Translations under genes and position numbers: made by a program
The notes under the pieces: generated by a model
Databases searched by the model: none
What the model saw: only the letters and a program-made list of their open reading frames with translations
Told to the model about the DNA's origin: nothing
Shown: one piece after another, positions 35,994-44,037 of the stretch
How the letters are laid out: each line of letters begins with the position of its first letter
Position numbering within the stretch: the stretch's first letter is position 1
Assembly (NCBI RefSeq): GCF_031457495.1
Contig: NZ_JAVDWM010000001.1
Location: 2,406,001-2,470,000 of the forward strand
Direction of reading: 5' to 3'
Length of the DNA: 64,000 nucleotides
From: Sphingopyxis sp. BE259
Lineage (GTDB): Bacteria; Pseudomonadota; Alphaproteobacteria; Sphingomonadales; Sphingomonadaceae

Positions 35994-37238
35994 CTAGTTT
36001 TGAACTGGGCGTCGAACCGGCCGGCCTGATCCCGCGACCTGACGCCTAAGGCTCAGGCGGTCGAGCGTGATATCGACGCCGGAATCCACATTCATCGCGT
36101 CAAGCTCGAGTTCGAACCAGTACCAACGACACGGCGATGCAGGCAGATTGATCATCTCGCTTCCCGCGCCTTCGCCAAGCTGCCCGGAATCCGCAGACTT
36201 GCCGCCACTGATACCCGGGTCGGTGCATGACAACCGATACCGCAGTTCGGCGCCGGGTGACGCCTTCAGCCCAGTCAGTTTCCAGTCCAGCTGATAGCGG
36301 CCCGGCGTCAGCGCCGCGATCTGGCGCGCCGCGATACCGCTGGACGACGGCAGACTGGACAGCAGCAAGCTGCTTTTTGCCGGATCGACCGTCACTCCGA
36401 TTTCGCCGCTCTGCGTCAACTCCCAATCGACGGGCGAAAAGCGCGAAACTTGCAAAAAATCGGAATTTATCAGGCTATCGCCCGCCGTCGTTTTCAGCCC
36501 GAGCGCCCGCGCCAGTTTGGACGCCGTGTCATATTGGCCCGACTCGACCAGTCTGGTGACGAGCAACGCGTCGGTTTCCAAGGGCTTGCGCTGGTTCCAC
36601 GGCGACTGCGCGATACGAAGGCGCAATTCGCCGACCTGCGGCACGGCTTGTGAGAAGCGGAGGGCGGCGGCCCAATATTCGTTACCCCAATCGGGGGCAC
36701 GGCCCAGCATGGGGGCCAGCGCCTGAATAGCGGCGGGGTTGAGCGTCGCTGTGGCCAACCGCTCGAGATAAAAGCTGCGGACCTCGGTGCTGACGGCCAT
36801 CGCGCGATCGAACAGCTTGATCACGCGGTCGGGACGATTTTTCGGCAATTCTTCGTCGATCAGCATTGCATTAATTAGCCGATCGCGCCGCGTAACCTGG
36901 CCAGCGAGTTGCAGCAACGCGATAGATTTCTGTCGATCGCCGTCCGCCGTCAACCCGGCGACCAGAATCGGCAGCGCATTGGCCGCCAACGGTTCTGCGG
37001 CAAAGGCGCGCTCCGCCAGGCGGCGCGCCGCCGCGCCTGGATCAGCCTTGGGATTTTTAACGAGCCGGGCACCATAAAGTGCGCGCGCGACGCCCGCCTG
37101 CGCCAGCCCCTGTGGCGGAACGCCGACCGCCATCGCCACGGCGGGTTTGCGCGTCTGGTTCGCGATCGCGAAGCTCGTCGCACCCACCGCAGCGGCCGCC
37201 AGCACGCCTACTCCCAGCACAAGATATCGTCTGTCCAT
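35994..37238 (-). CDS. Unrecognised membrane-anchored two-domain protein of the polysaccharide locus
   Basis: I do not recognise this 414-residue protein. The N-terminus MDRRYLVLGVGVLAAAAVGA is a signal anchor or signal peptide. Residues about 45-240 are helical and look like degenerate TPR repeats (ARRLAERAFAAEPLAANALP, then SIALLQLAGQVTRRD). Residues about 260-405 switch to a beta-rich domain with NSDFLQVSRFSPVDWELT and PGRYQLDWKLTG, resembling carbohydrate-binding sandwich domains. Two Cys residues in the last domain (LSCTDPG, SPCRWYWFEL) could form a periplasmic disulfide. The ATG at 37238 is used; a GTG two codons earlier is possible. It sits between wzc and the epimerase, so a periplasmic assembly or length-control role is plausible. 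Confidence 0.75.
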   Translation of the reverse strand: MDRRYLVLGVGVLAAAAVGATSFAIANQTRKPAVAMAVGVPPQGLAQAGVARALYGARLVKNPKADPGAAARRLAERAFAAEPLAANALPILVAGLTADGDRQKSIALLQLAGQVTRRDRLINAMLIDEELPKNRPDRVIKLFDRAMAVSTEVRSFYLERLATATLNPAAIQALAPMLGRAPDWGNEYWAAALRFSQAVPQVGELRLRIAQSPWNQRKPLETDALLVTRLVESGQYDTASKLARALGLKTTAGDSLINSDFLQVSRFSPVDWELTQSGEIGVTVDPAKSSLLLSSLPSSSGIAARQIAALTPGRYQLDWKLTGLKASPGAELRYRLSCTDPGISGGKSADSGQLGEGAGSEMINLPASPCRWYWFELELDAMNVDSGVDITLDRLSLRRQVAGSGRPVRRPVQN

Positions 37239-37271
37239 TTTCACGCGCCAATCGCTTTCCGACCCGGGACG

Positions 37272-39479
37272 TTAATCAGACTTCTCGGCGGTCTTGTCGG
37301 CACCATAGCCGTAGCCATACCCATAGCCGTAACCATAGCCATAGCCGTAAATCTCGTTCCGGCGGCTGACCTTGGTCACCAGCGCGCCAAAGATCTGGGC
37401 GTCCGACTGGCGCAACCGGTTGAGTGCCGACTTGATCGCCCGCGAACTGTTGCTCGACGCGTCGATCGTGAAGATGAGGCCTTCGACACGGCGCGACAGC
37501 AGCGGCGCGTCCGCGAGCCCCAGCACCGGCGGCGAATCGAGGATCACATGGTCATATTGATCTTGAAGCAACTCGATCAGCTTCCCAAGCCGCGACGAGC
37601 TGAACAATTCGGCCGCGTTGGGCGGGGTCGGCCCTGCGAGCATATAGTCGAAACCGAAGGTGTCCGACCGCGCAATCAAGCCGCCCACGTCGTCGGAACC
37701 GGTCAGATAATTGCTGAGTCCCTGCTTGTTCTCGATCCCGAGCATCTCGTTCAGCGACGGGCTGCGGATGTCGGCGTCGATCAGGATGATCTTTTTGCCG
37801 GTTGATGCGAACACGTGCGCGACGCTCAGCGCCGAGCTGCTCTTGCCTTCGGCCGGCCGCGTCGATGTCAGCAGGAAGCTGCGCGGCGCGCCGTGATGGG
37901 TCAGGAAGGTCAGATTGGTCTGCGCCGCCAGATAGGCTTCGTAAACCATCGACTTTTTGTCGAGCAGGAGATTCTGGAAATCGTCCGATTCCACACGGGG
38001 GATCGAGCCCAACAGCGGCAAGCCGAAGCGATCGTTGACCTCCGCCGGATCGCGGATCGATTGGTCGAGCTGTTCCAGAATGAATACGAGGCCGCCGGCA
38101 AGCAAAAATCCGGCGATAACCGACAAGAGCAGGTTGAGGAACAGCTTCGGGCTCGACGGCGCACTGGGCAGCGTCGCTTGATCGACCACCGCTATATTGT
38201 TCGTCCCGACACCAGCGACACCGATTTCCTTGTAACGCTGGAGCAGGCCGTCATACAGCTGACGATTGGTATCAACCTCGCGCTGCAAAATCGTATATTC
38301 GATCGATCGACGCTGCTGACTGCGGTAATCACCAGTGACGCGATCGAGTTCGGCCATCAGGTCGCGCTCGCGCTTTACCGCACTGTTATAGGATTCGCGA
38401 TTGACGGTTTGCGTCCGCCCGGATTCGGTCGCGAGCGAGCGATTGATGCTTTCAAGCTGCTCGCGCTTGGCGATCAATTCCGGATAATCTTCGCCAAAGG
38501 TCGATCGTAGTTGCGCCAGCTCGGCGGTCACTTCGGCGCGGCGCTGCCGCAAGATGCTGACCGCATTGTTACCGGAAGCGTCGGCGGCTGCGGTCGAATT
38601 GGCAATCTGGCTTTCCGCCGCGATTCTAGCATCGCGGGCGGCGGACAGTGCTTGACTGATTTGCTCGATGTCCGCCGACACCAGCGTGCGCTCGACCGTG
38701 GTGCGGCCATTGGCATCGCTCCGCCCTTGCAGCGTGATGATATCGTTGTTCGTCGCATAGTTGATCAACTCGCGCTCGGAATCTTCCAGATTCCGCCGCA
38801 GACTGACGATGCGTTCTTCTAGGAAGCGCCGCGCATCACTCGTCGCAGCATATCGCCGGTCAAGACTGGCCGCCACGAACTGCTTCACCCAGAGGTTGGT
38901 CAGGCGCGCCGACAAGGCAGGCGACGGCGTCGAAAAGCTGACGTCCACCAGGCTGGACGTTCGCACCGGCGTGATGGTGACCGCATCCATCAGGATACGC
39001 GCTGCCCGCTCCGCCATACGTTGGCGCGCTTCGCTGGTACGCAGGTCACCGTCTTCTGCCTCGTCCAACCCGTAGAGTTTGACAAATTCTTCGTCGTTCA
39101 GGAGGTTGCCTGCCCGCACCGCACGCTCGGACAGCGAGCGCGATTCCAACAGGTTATATTGGGTATTGTAGAAGGCGATCTCGTTCGTCAGATTTTTTTC
39201 GCGCGCGCCCTCGACCTCGGTCTCGACCGGTGCTTGAGGCGAAATTTCGACGCGCGACGTGCTTGTATAAAGGGGCGTGGTCAGAAACGTCACGATCAGG
39301 CCCAGCGCGACGCAGCCCAGCACCGCGCCCAACACCCATGCCTTGTGATTGAGCAACGCGACAAAAGCGCGCTCAAGCATATGCATGTCGAAAAATCCGC
39401 CCTGATACGATGCTTCACGCGTTTCGGCATCGGGAAGTCGCGGATTGATCGCCGAACGCCCGGCTTTTACACTGTCCAT
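37272..39479 (-). CDS. wzc: Polysaccharide co-polymerase and tyrosine autokinase (Wzc/GumC type)
   Basis: A 735-residue inner-membrane BY-kinase controlling polymer length and export with Wza. A Wzz domain (span near residue 45: VLGAVLGCVALGLIVTFL) leads into a long periplasmic coiled coil. The second span, LLSVIAGFLLAGGLVFIL, lies near residue 460. The cytosolic kinase has the Walker A loop STRPAEGKSSSA at about residue 540, Walker A' ILIDADIRSP and Walker B VILDSPPVLGLAD. It ends in an uninterrupted (YG)8 run followed by ADKTAEKSD, an extreme version of the usual tyrosine cluster. It follows wza with a 17-base gap. Autophosphorylation of the tail is known to modulate export in the family. 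Confidence 0.95.
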   Translation of the reverse strand: MDSVKAGRSAINPRLPDAETREASYQGGFFDMHMLERAFVALLNHKAWVLGAVLGCVALGLIVTFLTTPLYTSTSRVEISPQAPVETEVEGAREKNLTNEIAFYNTQYNLLESRSLSERAVRAGNLLNDEEFVKLYGLDEAEDGDLRTSEARQRMAERAARILMDAVTITPVRTSSLVDVSFSTPSPALSARLTNLWVKQFVAASLDRRYAATSDARRFLEERIVSLRRNLEDSERELINYATNNDIITLQGRSDANGRTTVERTLVSADIEQISQALSAARDARIAAESQIANSTAAADASGNNAVSILRQRRAEVTAELAQLRSTFGEDYPELIAKREQLESINRSLATESGRTQTVNRESYNSAVKRERDLMAELDRVTGDYRSQQRRSIEYTILQREVDTNRQLYDGLLQRYKEIGVAGVGTNNIAVVDQATLPSAPSSPKLFLNLLLSVIAGFLLAGGLVFILEQLDQSIRDPAEVNDRFGLPLLGSIPRVESDDFQNLLLDKKSMVYEAYLAAQTNLTFLTHHGAPRSFLLTSTRPAEGKSSSALSVAHVFASTGKKIILIDADIRSPSLNEMLGIENKQGLSNYLTGSDDVGGLIARSDTFGFDYMLAGPTPPNAAELFSSSRLGKLIELLQDQYDHVILDSPPVLGLADAPLLSRRVEGLIFTIDASSNSSRAIKSALNRLRQSDAQIFGALVTKVSRRNEIYGYGYGYGYGYGYGYGADKTAEKSD
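37302..37349 (-). repeat. Short tandem repeat encoding the (Tyr-Gly)8 tail of Wzc
   Basis: Eight consecutive 6-base units of the form TAY GGN (TACGGC, TATGGC, TATGGT and so on) lie in frame in the last codons of wzc. Units differ mainly at third codon positions, so the protein repeat is exact while the DNA repeat is imperfect. Gain or loss of units would keep the frame and change the number of phosphorylatable tyrosines. Confidence 0.85.
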
Positions 39480-39496
39480 CTGATTTGCTGTCCGTC

Positions 39497-40234
39497 TTAG
39501 ATCTGGTTGCCGAGAATGATGAGCGGCGTGGTCAGCAGCGTCGATGCCTTCAAAATATTGTCGAACATCCGACGCTGCGGGGAGTCGCCCACGACGACGA
39601 CGTCGTTGGGATAAATCTCCGGATCGCCGTAATTGCCGCGCCGGATCGCCTGAAGATTATAGGCGCCGACATATTGCTGCCCCTCGACCTTGCGAAAGAT
39701 CAGCACTTCATCCAGCTTGGAAAATTCGGTCGTGCCGCCGGCCAAGGCGATAGCGCGCATCAGCGTCACCTTGCCATAGATCGGAAATTGACCGGGCTTT
39801 GTGACTTCACCATCAACCGTCACCGATTGCGCCAGCATCAGCGCCGGGTTGGTCGGCACCTTGAAATTCACGCTGACATTGGGGTTGCGGATATAACGCC
39901 CTGCCAGCCGCTGCTCAATTTCGCGCGCCACCTGATCGGGCGTCTTCCCCGCCCCATCGACCAGCCCCACCAGCGGAAAATTGAATTTTCCCTCGCCGTC
40001 GGTCAGCACGTCGCGCTGAAGGTCGCGAACGCCATATACGTCGATGGCAAGCTCGGTAAATGGCCCGACAAAAGATTGCCGCGAAGTCTGGCGCGTATCA
40101 TTGCCGCCTGGCGTCGGCAGGTCGGTGAGCAACGTAACCCCCGACGCGGGGTTTACCGCAACCGGTCCAGGAGCTTTTGTACAGCCGGACAACGCTATTG
40201 CCGCGACAACAAAAATGATACGCAGGCCATTCAT
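39497..40234 (-). CDS. wza: Outer-membrane polysaccharide export lipoprotein (Wza/GumB type)
   Basis: A 245-residue export protein. The signal peptide MNGLRIIFVVAAIALSGC ends in the lipobox ALSGC, so it is a lipoprotein. The Poly_export domain follows (FTELAIDVYGVRDLQRDVL, then GEGKFNFPLVGLVDGAGKT), with a SLBB-like beta-grasp region (VTVDGEVTKPGQFPI, then KVTLMRAIALAGG). It ends with NDVVVVGDSPQRR and a short hydrophobic C-terminus. It forms the outer-membrane channel for the polymer. It is shorter than E. coli Wza and closer to GumB, which is usual in sphingomonads. It lies just upstream of wzc in the same transcript. Confidence 0.93.
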   Translation of the reverse strand: MNGLRIIFVVAAIALSGCTKAPGPVAVNPASGVTLLTDLPTPGGNDTRQTSRQSFVGPFTELAIDVYGVRDLQRDVLTDGEGKFNFPLVGLVDGAGKTPDQVAREIEQRLAGRYIRNPNVSVNFKVPTNPALMLAQSVTVDGEVTKPGQFPIYGKVTLMRAIALAGGTTEFSKLDEVLIFRKVEGQQYVGAYNLQAIRRGNYGDPEIYPNDVVVVGDSPQRRMFDNILKASTLLTTPLIILGNQI

Positions 40235-40295
40235 AAATGAGGATTCCAGACCAAGGATAATTAGGTAAATGAAAAACGCCCATAGGCAGAAACGA

Positions 40296-40312
40296 CGGGC
40301 TACGGAAGCCCG
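40296..40312 (-). other. Small hairpin in the gap between wzy-like gene and wza
   Basis: CGGGCT and AGCCCG form a 6-bp stem with a 5-base loop directly after the stop codon of the O-antigen-ligase-like gene. No T tract follows on the minus strand (TCGTTTC), so it is at most a weak or attenuating terminator before wza. It may instead be an mRNA-stabilising hairpin. Confidence 0.35.
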
Positions 40313-41788
40313 CTAGTCCCTTTTTCCCAATCTGTCGCCGTCGGATCGAGCCCGTACCAGGATCACGACAAGAACAGCGAACACCATCATCAACGATGGT
40401 TGCCGCAGCGGATAGTCGACGAGACTGCCAATCGCCAGAAACACAAAGCACGTCGCCAGCGTCACCTGTTCGATCGTGGCTGGTCCGCCGGAACCCGTGC
40501 GCTGGCGTATCGCACGCAAGATCGTCCACGCCAGCCACCCGATCGCCGTGAGCGCGATCACCATCGCCGGAAGGCCGCCTTCGATCGGAAACTGCAACCA
40601 GTCGTTGTGGGCGTGATTGAAATAGGTCGGCCGCAGCAGCGCATCGGGCTCGACGACTTGGAACGCTTTGGCAAAGGATCCAAACCCCGATCCCCAAAGC
40701 CACTGACCGCGCAGCAATTCGGTGACGGTGGACAATGCCTCCAGCCGCATTTCCGCGGCGGTGTCTCCCGAATTTCCAAGCATTCGGGTGATCGAACTCG
40801 CCCGCCCCGACAAATAGGTCGTCAGGCCGACGATCACCACGATGACGACGGGCACCAAAGTCAGCGATATCCGAATCAGCCGGTCCCAGCGCGCAGACTT
40901 TGCCGTGCGCAGTTGATTCACTGGCTGGTGGCGAAACCGATACCCCCAACGGACGACGACGAAAGACAAGATCAGCGCCAATGTGCCGCAAAGCAGGCCA
41001 AGGCGCGAACCGGTGATCAGGATGAGGACAAAAAACAAGGCGATACTGCTGCCCAGCGCCGCGATGACGAGCGGCTTGCGCTGCTTGCGGACCATGTCTT
41101 TGACGATCAGCCAACTGGCGGCCACGATTGCCAGCGCGAGCAGAAAGGCCTGATGATTGCGATTGGCAAAGAGCCCCACCAGCCCTTCCTCATTGGTAAT
41201 CCGGTACAGATAAAAGGCGCTGCGCGGTCCGGCGACAAACTGCATCAGGGCAAATGCCGATGACGCGACGGCGAATCCCCAGATAAGCCACCACAGCCGT
41301 TCGCGCTGCTCGACAGGCGCCGCGGCCGCAACCAGTAACGCCGCGGAGGGCACGACAAGCGACAGCAGGCTGTTTAGGGTCAGCGACGGCGTCAGGCTGA
41401 TCGGCCGCCACCGGTCGCCATGCCCAAGCAGCGCATCCATCTTAAAAATGACGTCGCGGCTTGGCAGGTTCCGCCAGACATCCGATGGCAGCGGGACAAG
41501 CTGAACCACCATCCAGACTGCCAGGGCCGCGAGCAGCAATAACGGCATCTTGAGCGACCGCCAGGCCGACGCGGGCGTCATCGCCACGGCGCCAAAGGCA
41601 AAGAGGACGGCGAAAGCGCGCAAAAAGGGCAGCGATGCGATGTCGCTGCGCGACGAACCACCCATCAATGCGATGATCGCGACGAACGCCGTCGCCATCA
41701 CCCACCGGCCCCGCGCTGACATTTCGCCAGCGGCGGTAAACAGATGCGCCTTTCTGGTTGACGATCCCTTGGTCGGAAATCGGTTCAT
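40313..41788 (-). CDS. O-antigen ligase / Wzy polymerase family membrane protein
   Basis: A 491-residue protein with about 12 hydrophobic spans, the first near residue 32 (WVMATAFVAIIALMGG). The large periplasmic loop after the tenth span holds LWGSGFGSFAKAFQVVEP and NHAHNDWLQFPIEGG, the Wzy_C/WaaL hallmark with the conserved His. GLFANRNHQAFLLALAI is typical of the exopolysaccharide polymerase subgroup. The locus also has an EpsG-like protein, so which of the two polymerises the repeat unit is open. The start ATG has no clear ribosome site. It lies upstream of wza-wzc in the same direction. Confidence 0.88.
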   Translation of the reverse strand: MNRFPTKGSSTRKAHLFTAAGEMSARGRWVMATAFVAIIALMGGSSRSDIASLPFLRAFAVLFAFGAVAMTPASAWRSLKMPLLLLAALAVWMVVQLVPLPSDVWRNLPSRDVIFKMDALLGHGDRWRPISLTPSLTLNSLLSLVVPSAALLVAAAAPVEQRERLWWLIWGFAVASSAFALMQFVAGPRSAFYLYRITNEEGLVGLFANRNHQAFLLALAIVAASWLIVKDMVRKQRKPLVIAALGSSIALFFVLILITGSRLGLLCGTLALILSFVVVRWGYRFRHQPVNQLRTAKSARWDRLIRISLTLVPVVIVVIVGLTTYLSGRASSITRMLGNSGDTAAEMRLEALSTVTELLRGQWLWGSGFGSFAKAFQVVEPDALLRPTYFNHAHNDWLQFPIEGGLPAMVIALTAIGWLAWTILRAIRQRTGSGGPATIEQVTLATCFVFLAIGSLVDYPLRQPSLMMVFAVLVVILVRARSDGDRLGKRD

Positions 41789-41886
41789 CGAACAACGCCG
41801 CCGTTCAACCGGCGCAGCGTCGGCGCGGCCCCGTTAAGGCTCATGGCTCCTACAACTCCCATATTGCTTGCCGCTCGCCGCTCGGC

Positions 41887-42669
41887 TTACGCGTCATCAA
41901 CTGTGTCGAGAAACCAGCGATTATCGCCTTCCAAACCCAGCGCGGTCAGACGTCCCGTCATATAGGCTCCCGTATCGATTCCGATCCGATTCGCCGCCTC
42001 GTCAACGGTTTCGGATATGGTGTGGCCATAAACGATTATCCCGTCAAAGCTATCGTTGGCTTCCAGAAAATCCTCGCGGATCCAGCGCAGGTCGGACAGT
42101 TTCTGCCGCTCCAGCGGCACGCCGGGCCGCACCCCCGCATGGACAAAGACATAGTCGCCGATCTGGACCATATCTTCGCCGCGGCTCAGGAAATCGATGT
42201 GCGACTGCGGCACCACACCGGGCAACTGCTGCGCCAGCTCTTCGAAACTCGCCGCGGCATAGGCCGCATCATCGCCCCAATAGCTGCGGATGGTGGCGTC
42301 GCCGCCGATACGGACGAAATAACGCACCCGTTTCAAATCGCCGGTCAGCGCGGCGAGGAAACATTCTTCGTGATTGCCGATGAGCATCACCACCTTGTCG
42401 AACGGCGCCCCCAGCCCGATTGCCCGCTCGATCACCGATGCGGAATCGGGACCGCGATCGACAAGATCGCCAAGTAAGATCAAGGTTGTAAAGGCCTCGC
42501 CGCGGGCGGCGTTATCGGCCTCGACCTTGGCCAGCAATTGCGCGAAAAGATCATCACGGCCGTGAATATCGCCGATAGCATAAACGCGCTGGCCATCGGG
42601 CACGCGCGAAGGCGTCGCCGACACCCGGTCGTCGCGTTGCCGGCGTTTCAAGAAACCTAGAAATGACAT
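41887..42669 (-). CDS. PPP-type metallophosphoesterase (Ser/Thr phosphatase-like)
   Basis: A 260-residue enzyme with the complete metal-binding set of the PPP family: GDIHGRDDLFAQLL at about residue 33, LLGDLVDRGPDSASV near residue 67, IGNHEECFLAAL near residue 97, and YGHTISE towards the C-terminus. VFVHAGVRPGVPLE supplies a further His. Bacterial relatives act as protein Ser/Thr phosphatases or as diadenosine-tetraphosphate hydrolases. It is the first gene on its strand, opposite wecB across 213 bases, and could be co-transcribed with the polymerase gene. Substrate not determinable. Confidence 0.88.
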   Translation of the reverse strand: MSFLGFLKRRQRDDRVSATPSRVPDGQRVYAIGDIHGRDDLFAQLLAKVEADNAARGEAFTTLILLGDLVDRGPDSASVIERAIGLGAPFDKVVMLIGNHEECFLAALTGDLKRVRYFVRIGGDATIRSYWGDDAAYAAASFEELAQQLPGVVPQSHIDFLSRGEDMVQIGDYVFVHAGVRPGVPLERQKLSDLRWIREDFLEANDSFDGIIVYGHTISETVDEAANRIGIDTGAYMTGRLTALGLEGDNRWFLDTVDDA

Positions 42670-42882
42670 ATGGGCGTTATATCAACTATATCAGCAGCTT
42701 ACAAAACCGAACATGTCCGTCTGCCCCCTCGATGACGGATGCCGTGCCACTTTGTGATACACCAACCGGACAGCCGATCGAGAATCCCTTGCGGTCGGCG
42801 CGGCGATTAGAGCCAAGTTAAGCGACCGGCAAGAGCTTTGCGCTAGGACGGCCGGAAGATTAGCCAAGGAACCACCCGATTC

Positions 42883-44037
42883 ATGCCTTTGGAACTGCGT
42901 TCACCCCCCCCGCCTGACAGCCGAAAAATCATGGTCGTGTTTGGCACCCGTCCAGAAGCGATCAAGATGTTCCCGGTGGTCCACGCCTTGCGCCAGACGC
43001 CGACGCTCGACGTGCGCGTTTGCGTGACTGCGCAGCACCGCGAGATGCTCGACCAGGTTCTCGAAATCGCCCGGATCACCCCGGACGTCGATCTGGATGT
43101 CATGCAGGCCAACCAGACGCTGGACGGCCTGCTCGCCCGGCTGGTGGTCGGACTGGGCGAAACATTCGACGGCGAACAGCCCGACCGAGTGCTGGTGCAT
43201 GGCGACACGTTGACGACAATGGCCGCCACCCTCGCAGCTTATTTCCGCAAGATCCCGGTCGGCCATGTCGAGGCGGGCTTGCGCAGTGGCAATATCTACC
43301 ATCCTTGGCCTGAAGAGGTGAACCGCAAGGTCGCCGGAGCGGTGGCTGACCTGCATTTCGCGCCGACCGAAACCGCGGCGGGGGCGTTGCGAGCCGAAAA
43401 TGTGCCCGCTGACCGGATTCACATCACGGGCAACACCGTCATCGATGCGCTGCTCGCGACCAAGGCGCGGATCGATGAGGAGCCGGTGCTTGCCGCGGGC
43501 CTTGATCCGCTGCTTGCGCGCTTTGCCGGCAAGCGGATCATCGCGGTGACGTCGCACCGGCGCGAGAATTTCGGTGAGGGGATGAAAGCGATCGCCGATG
43601 CCATCGCAGGGATCGCCGCGCGCGACGACGTCGCGGTCGTCTTTCCGGTCCACCCGAACCCACATGTCCGCAGCGCGATGGAGCCGATCCTCGGCAATCT
43701 CGACAATGTCGCGTTGATTGATCCGCTGGACTATCCGCACTTCGTCCGCCTGCTTGCCGCAAGCGAGCTGGTACTGACCGACAGTGGCGGGGTTCAGGAA
43801 GAAGCGCCGGCGCTGGGCAAACCGGTGCTGGTCATGCGCGAAACGACCGAGCGCCCCGAAGGCATCGAGGCGGGCACTGCGCGGCTTGTCGGAACCGACA
43901 AAGCGCGTATTGTTTCCGAAATTTTCAGGCTTCTGGACGATAAAGACGTCTATTCGGCCATGGCGCGCGCCCACAATCCGTTCGGTGACGGCACGGCGGC
44001 CAGACAGATTGCGGAGATTGTTGCACGTGCCCATTGA
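42883..44037 (+). CDS. wecB: UDP-N-acetylglucosamine 2-epimerase (non-hydrolysing)
   Basis: Converts UDP-GlcNAc to UDP-ManNAc in the cytosol. The 384-residue GT-B-like enzyme shows VFGTRPEAIKMFPVVHAL, VLVHGDTLTTMAATLAAYF, HVEAGLRSGN, HITGNTVIDALL, VTSHRRENFGEGM, VFPVHPNPHVR and TDSGGVQEEAPALGKP, in the order expected for WecB/MnaA. AAGGA lies 12 bases before the ATG. Its 3' end overlaps wecC by 11 bases, so the two enzymes of the ManNAcA pathway are coupled. It begins the + strand arm of the locus. Confidence 0.95.
   Translation: MPLELRSPPPPDSRKIMVVFGTRPEAIKMFPVVHALRQTPTLDVRVCVTAQHREMLDQVLEIARITPDVDLDVMQANQTLDGLLARLVVGLGETFDGEQPDRVLVHGDTLTTMAATLAAYFRKIPVGHVEAGLRSGNIYHPWPEEVNRKVAGAVADLHFAPTETAAGALRAENVPADRIHITGNTVIDALLATKARIDEEPVLAAGLDPLLARFAGKRIIAVTSHRRENFGEGMKAIADAIAGIAARDDVAVVFPVHPNPHVRSAMEPILGNLDNVALIDPLDYPHFVRLLAASELVLTDSGGVQEEAPALGKPVLVMRETTERPEGIEAGTARLVGTDKARIVSEIFRLLDDKDVYSAMARAHNPFGDGTAARQIAEIVARAH

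Noticed and set aside
37302..37349. Short repeated units resembling a small CRISPR-like array
   Set aside because: Units are 6 bases with no spacers and lie in frame inside wzc, encoding Tyr-Gly repeats.
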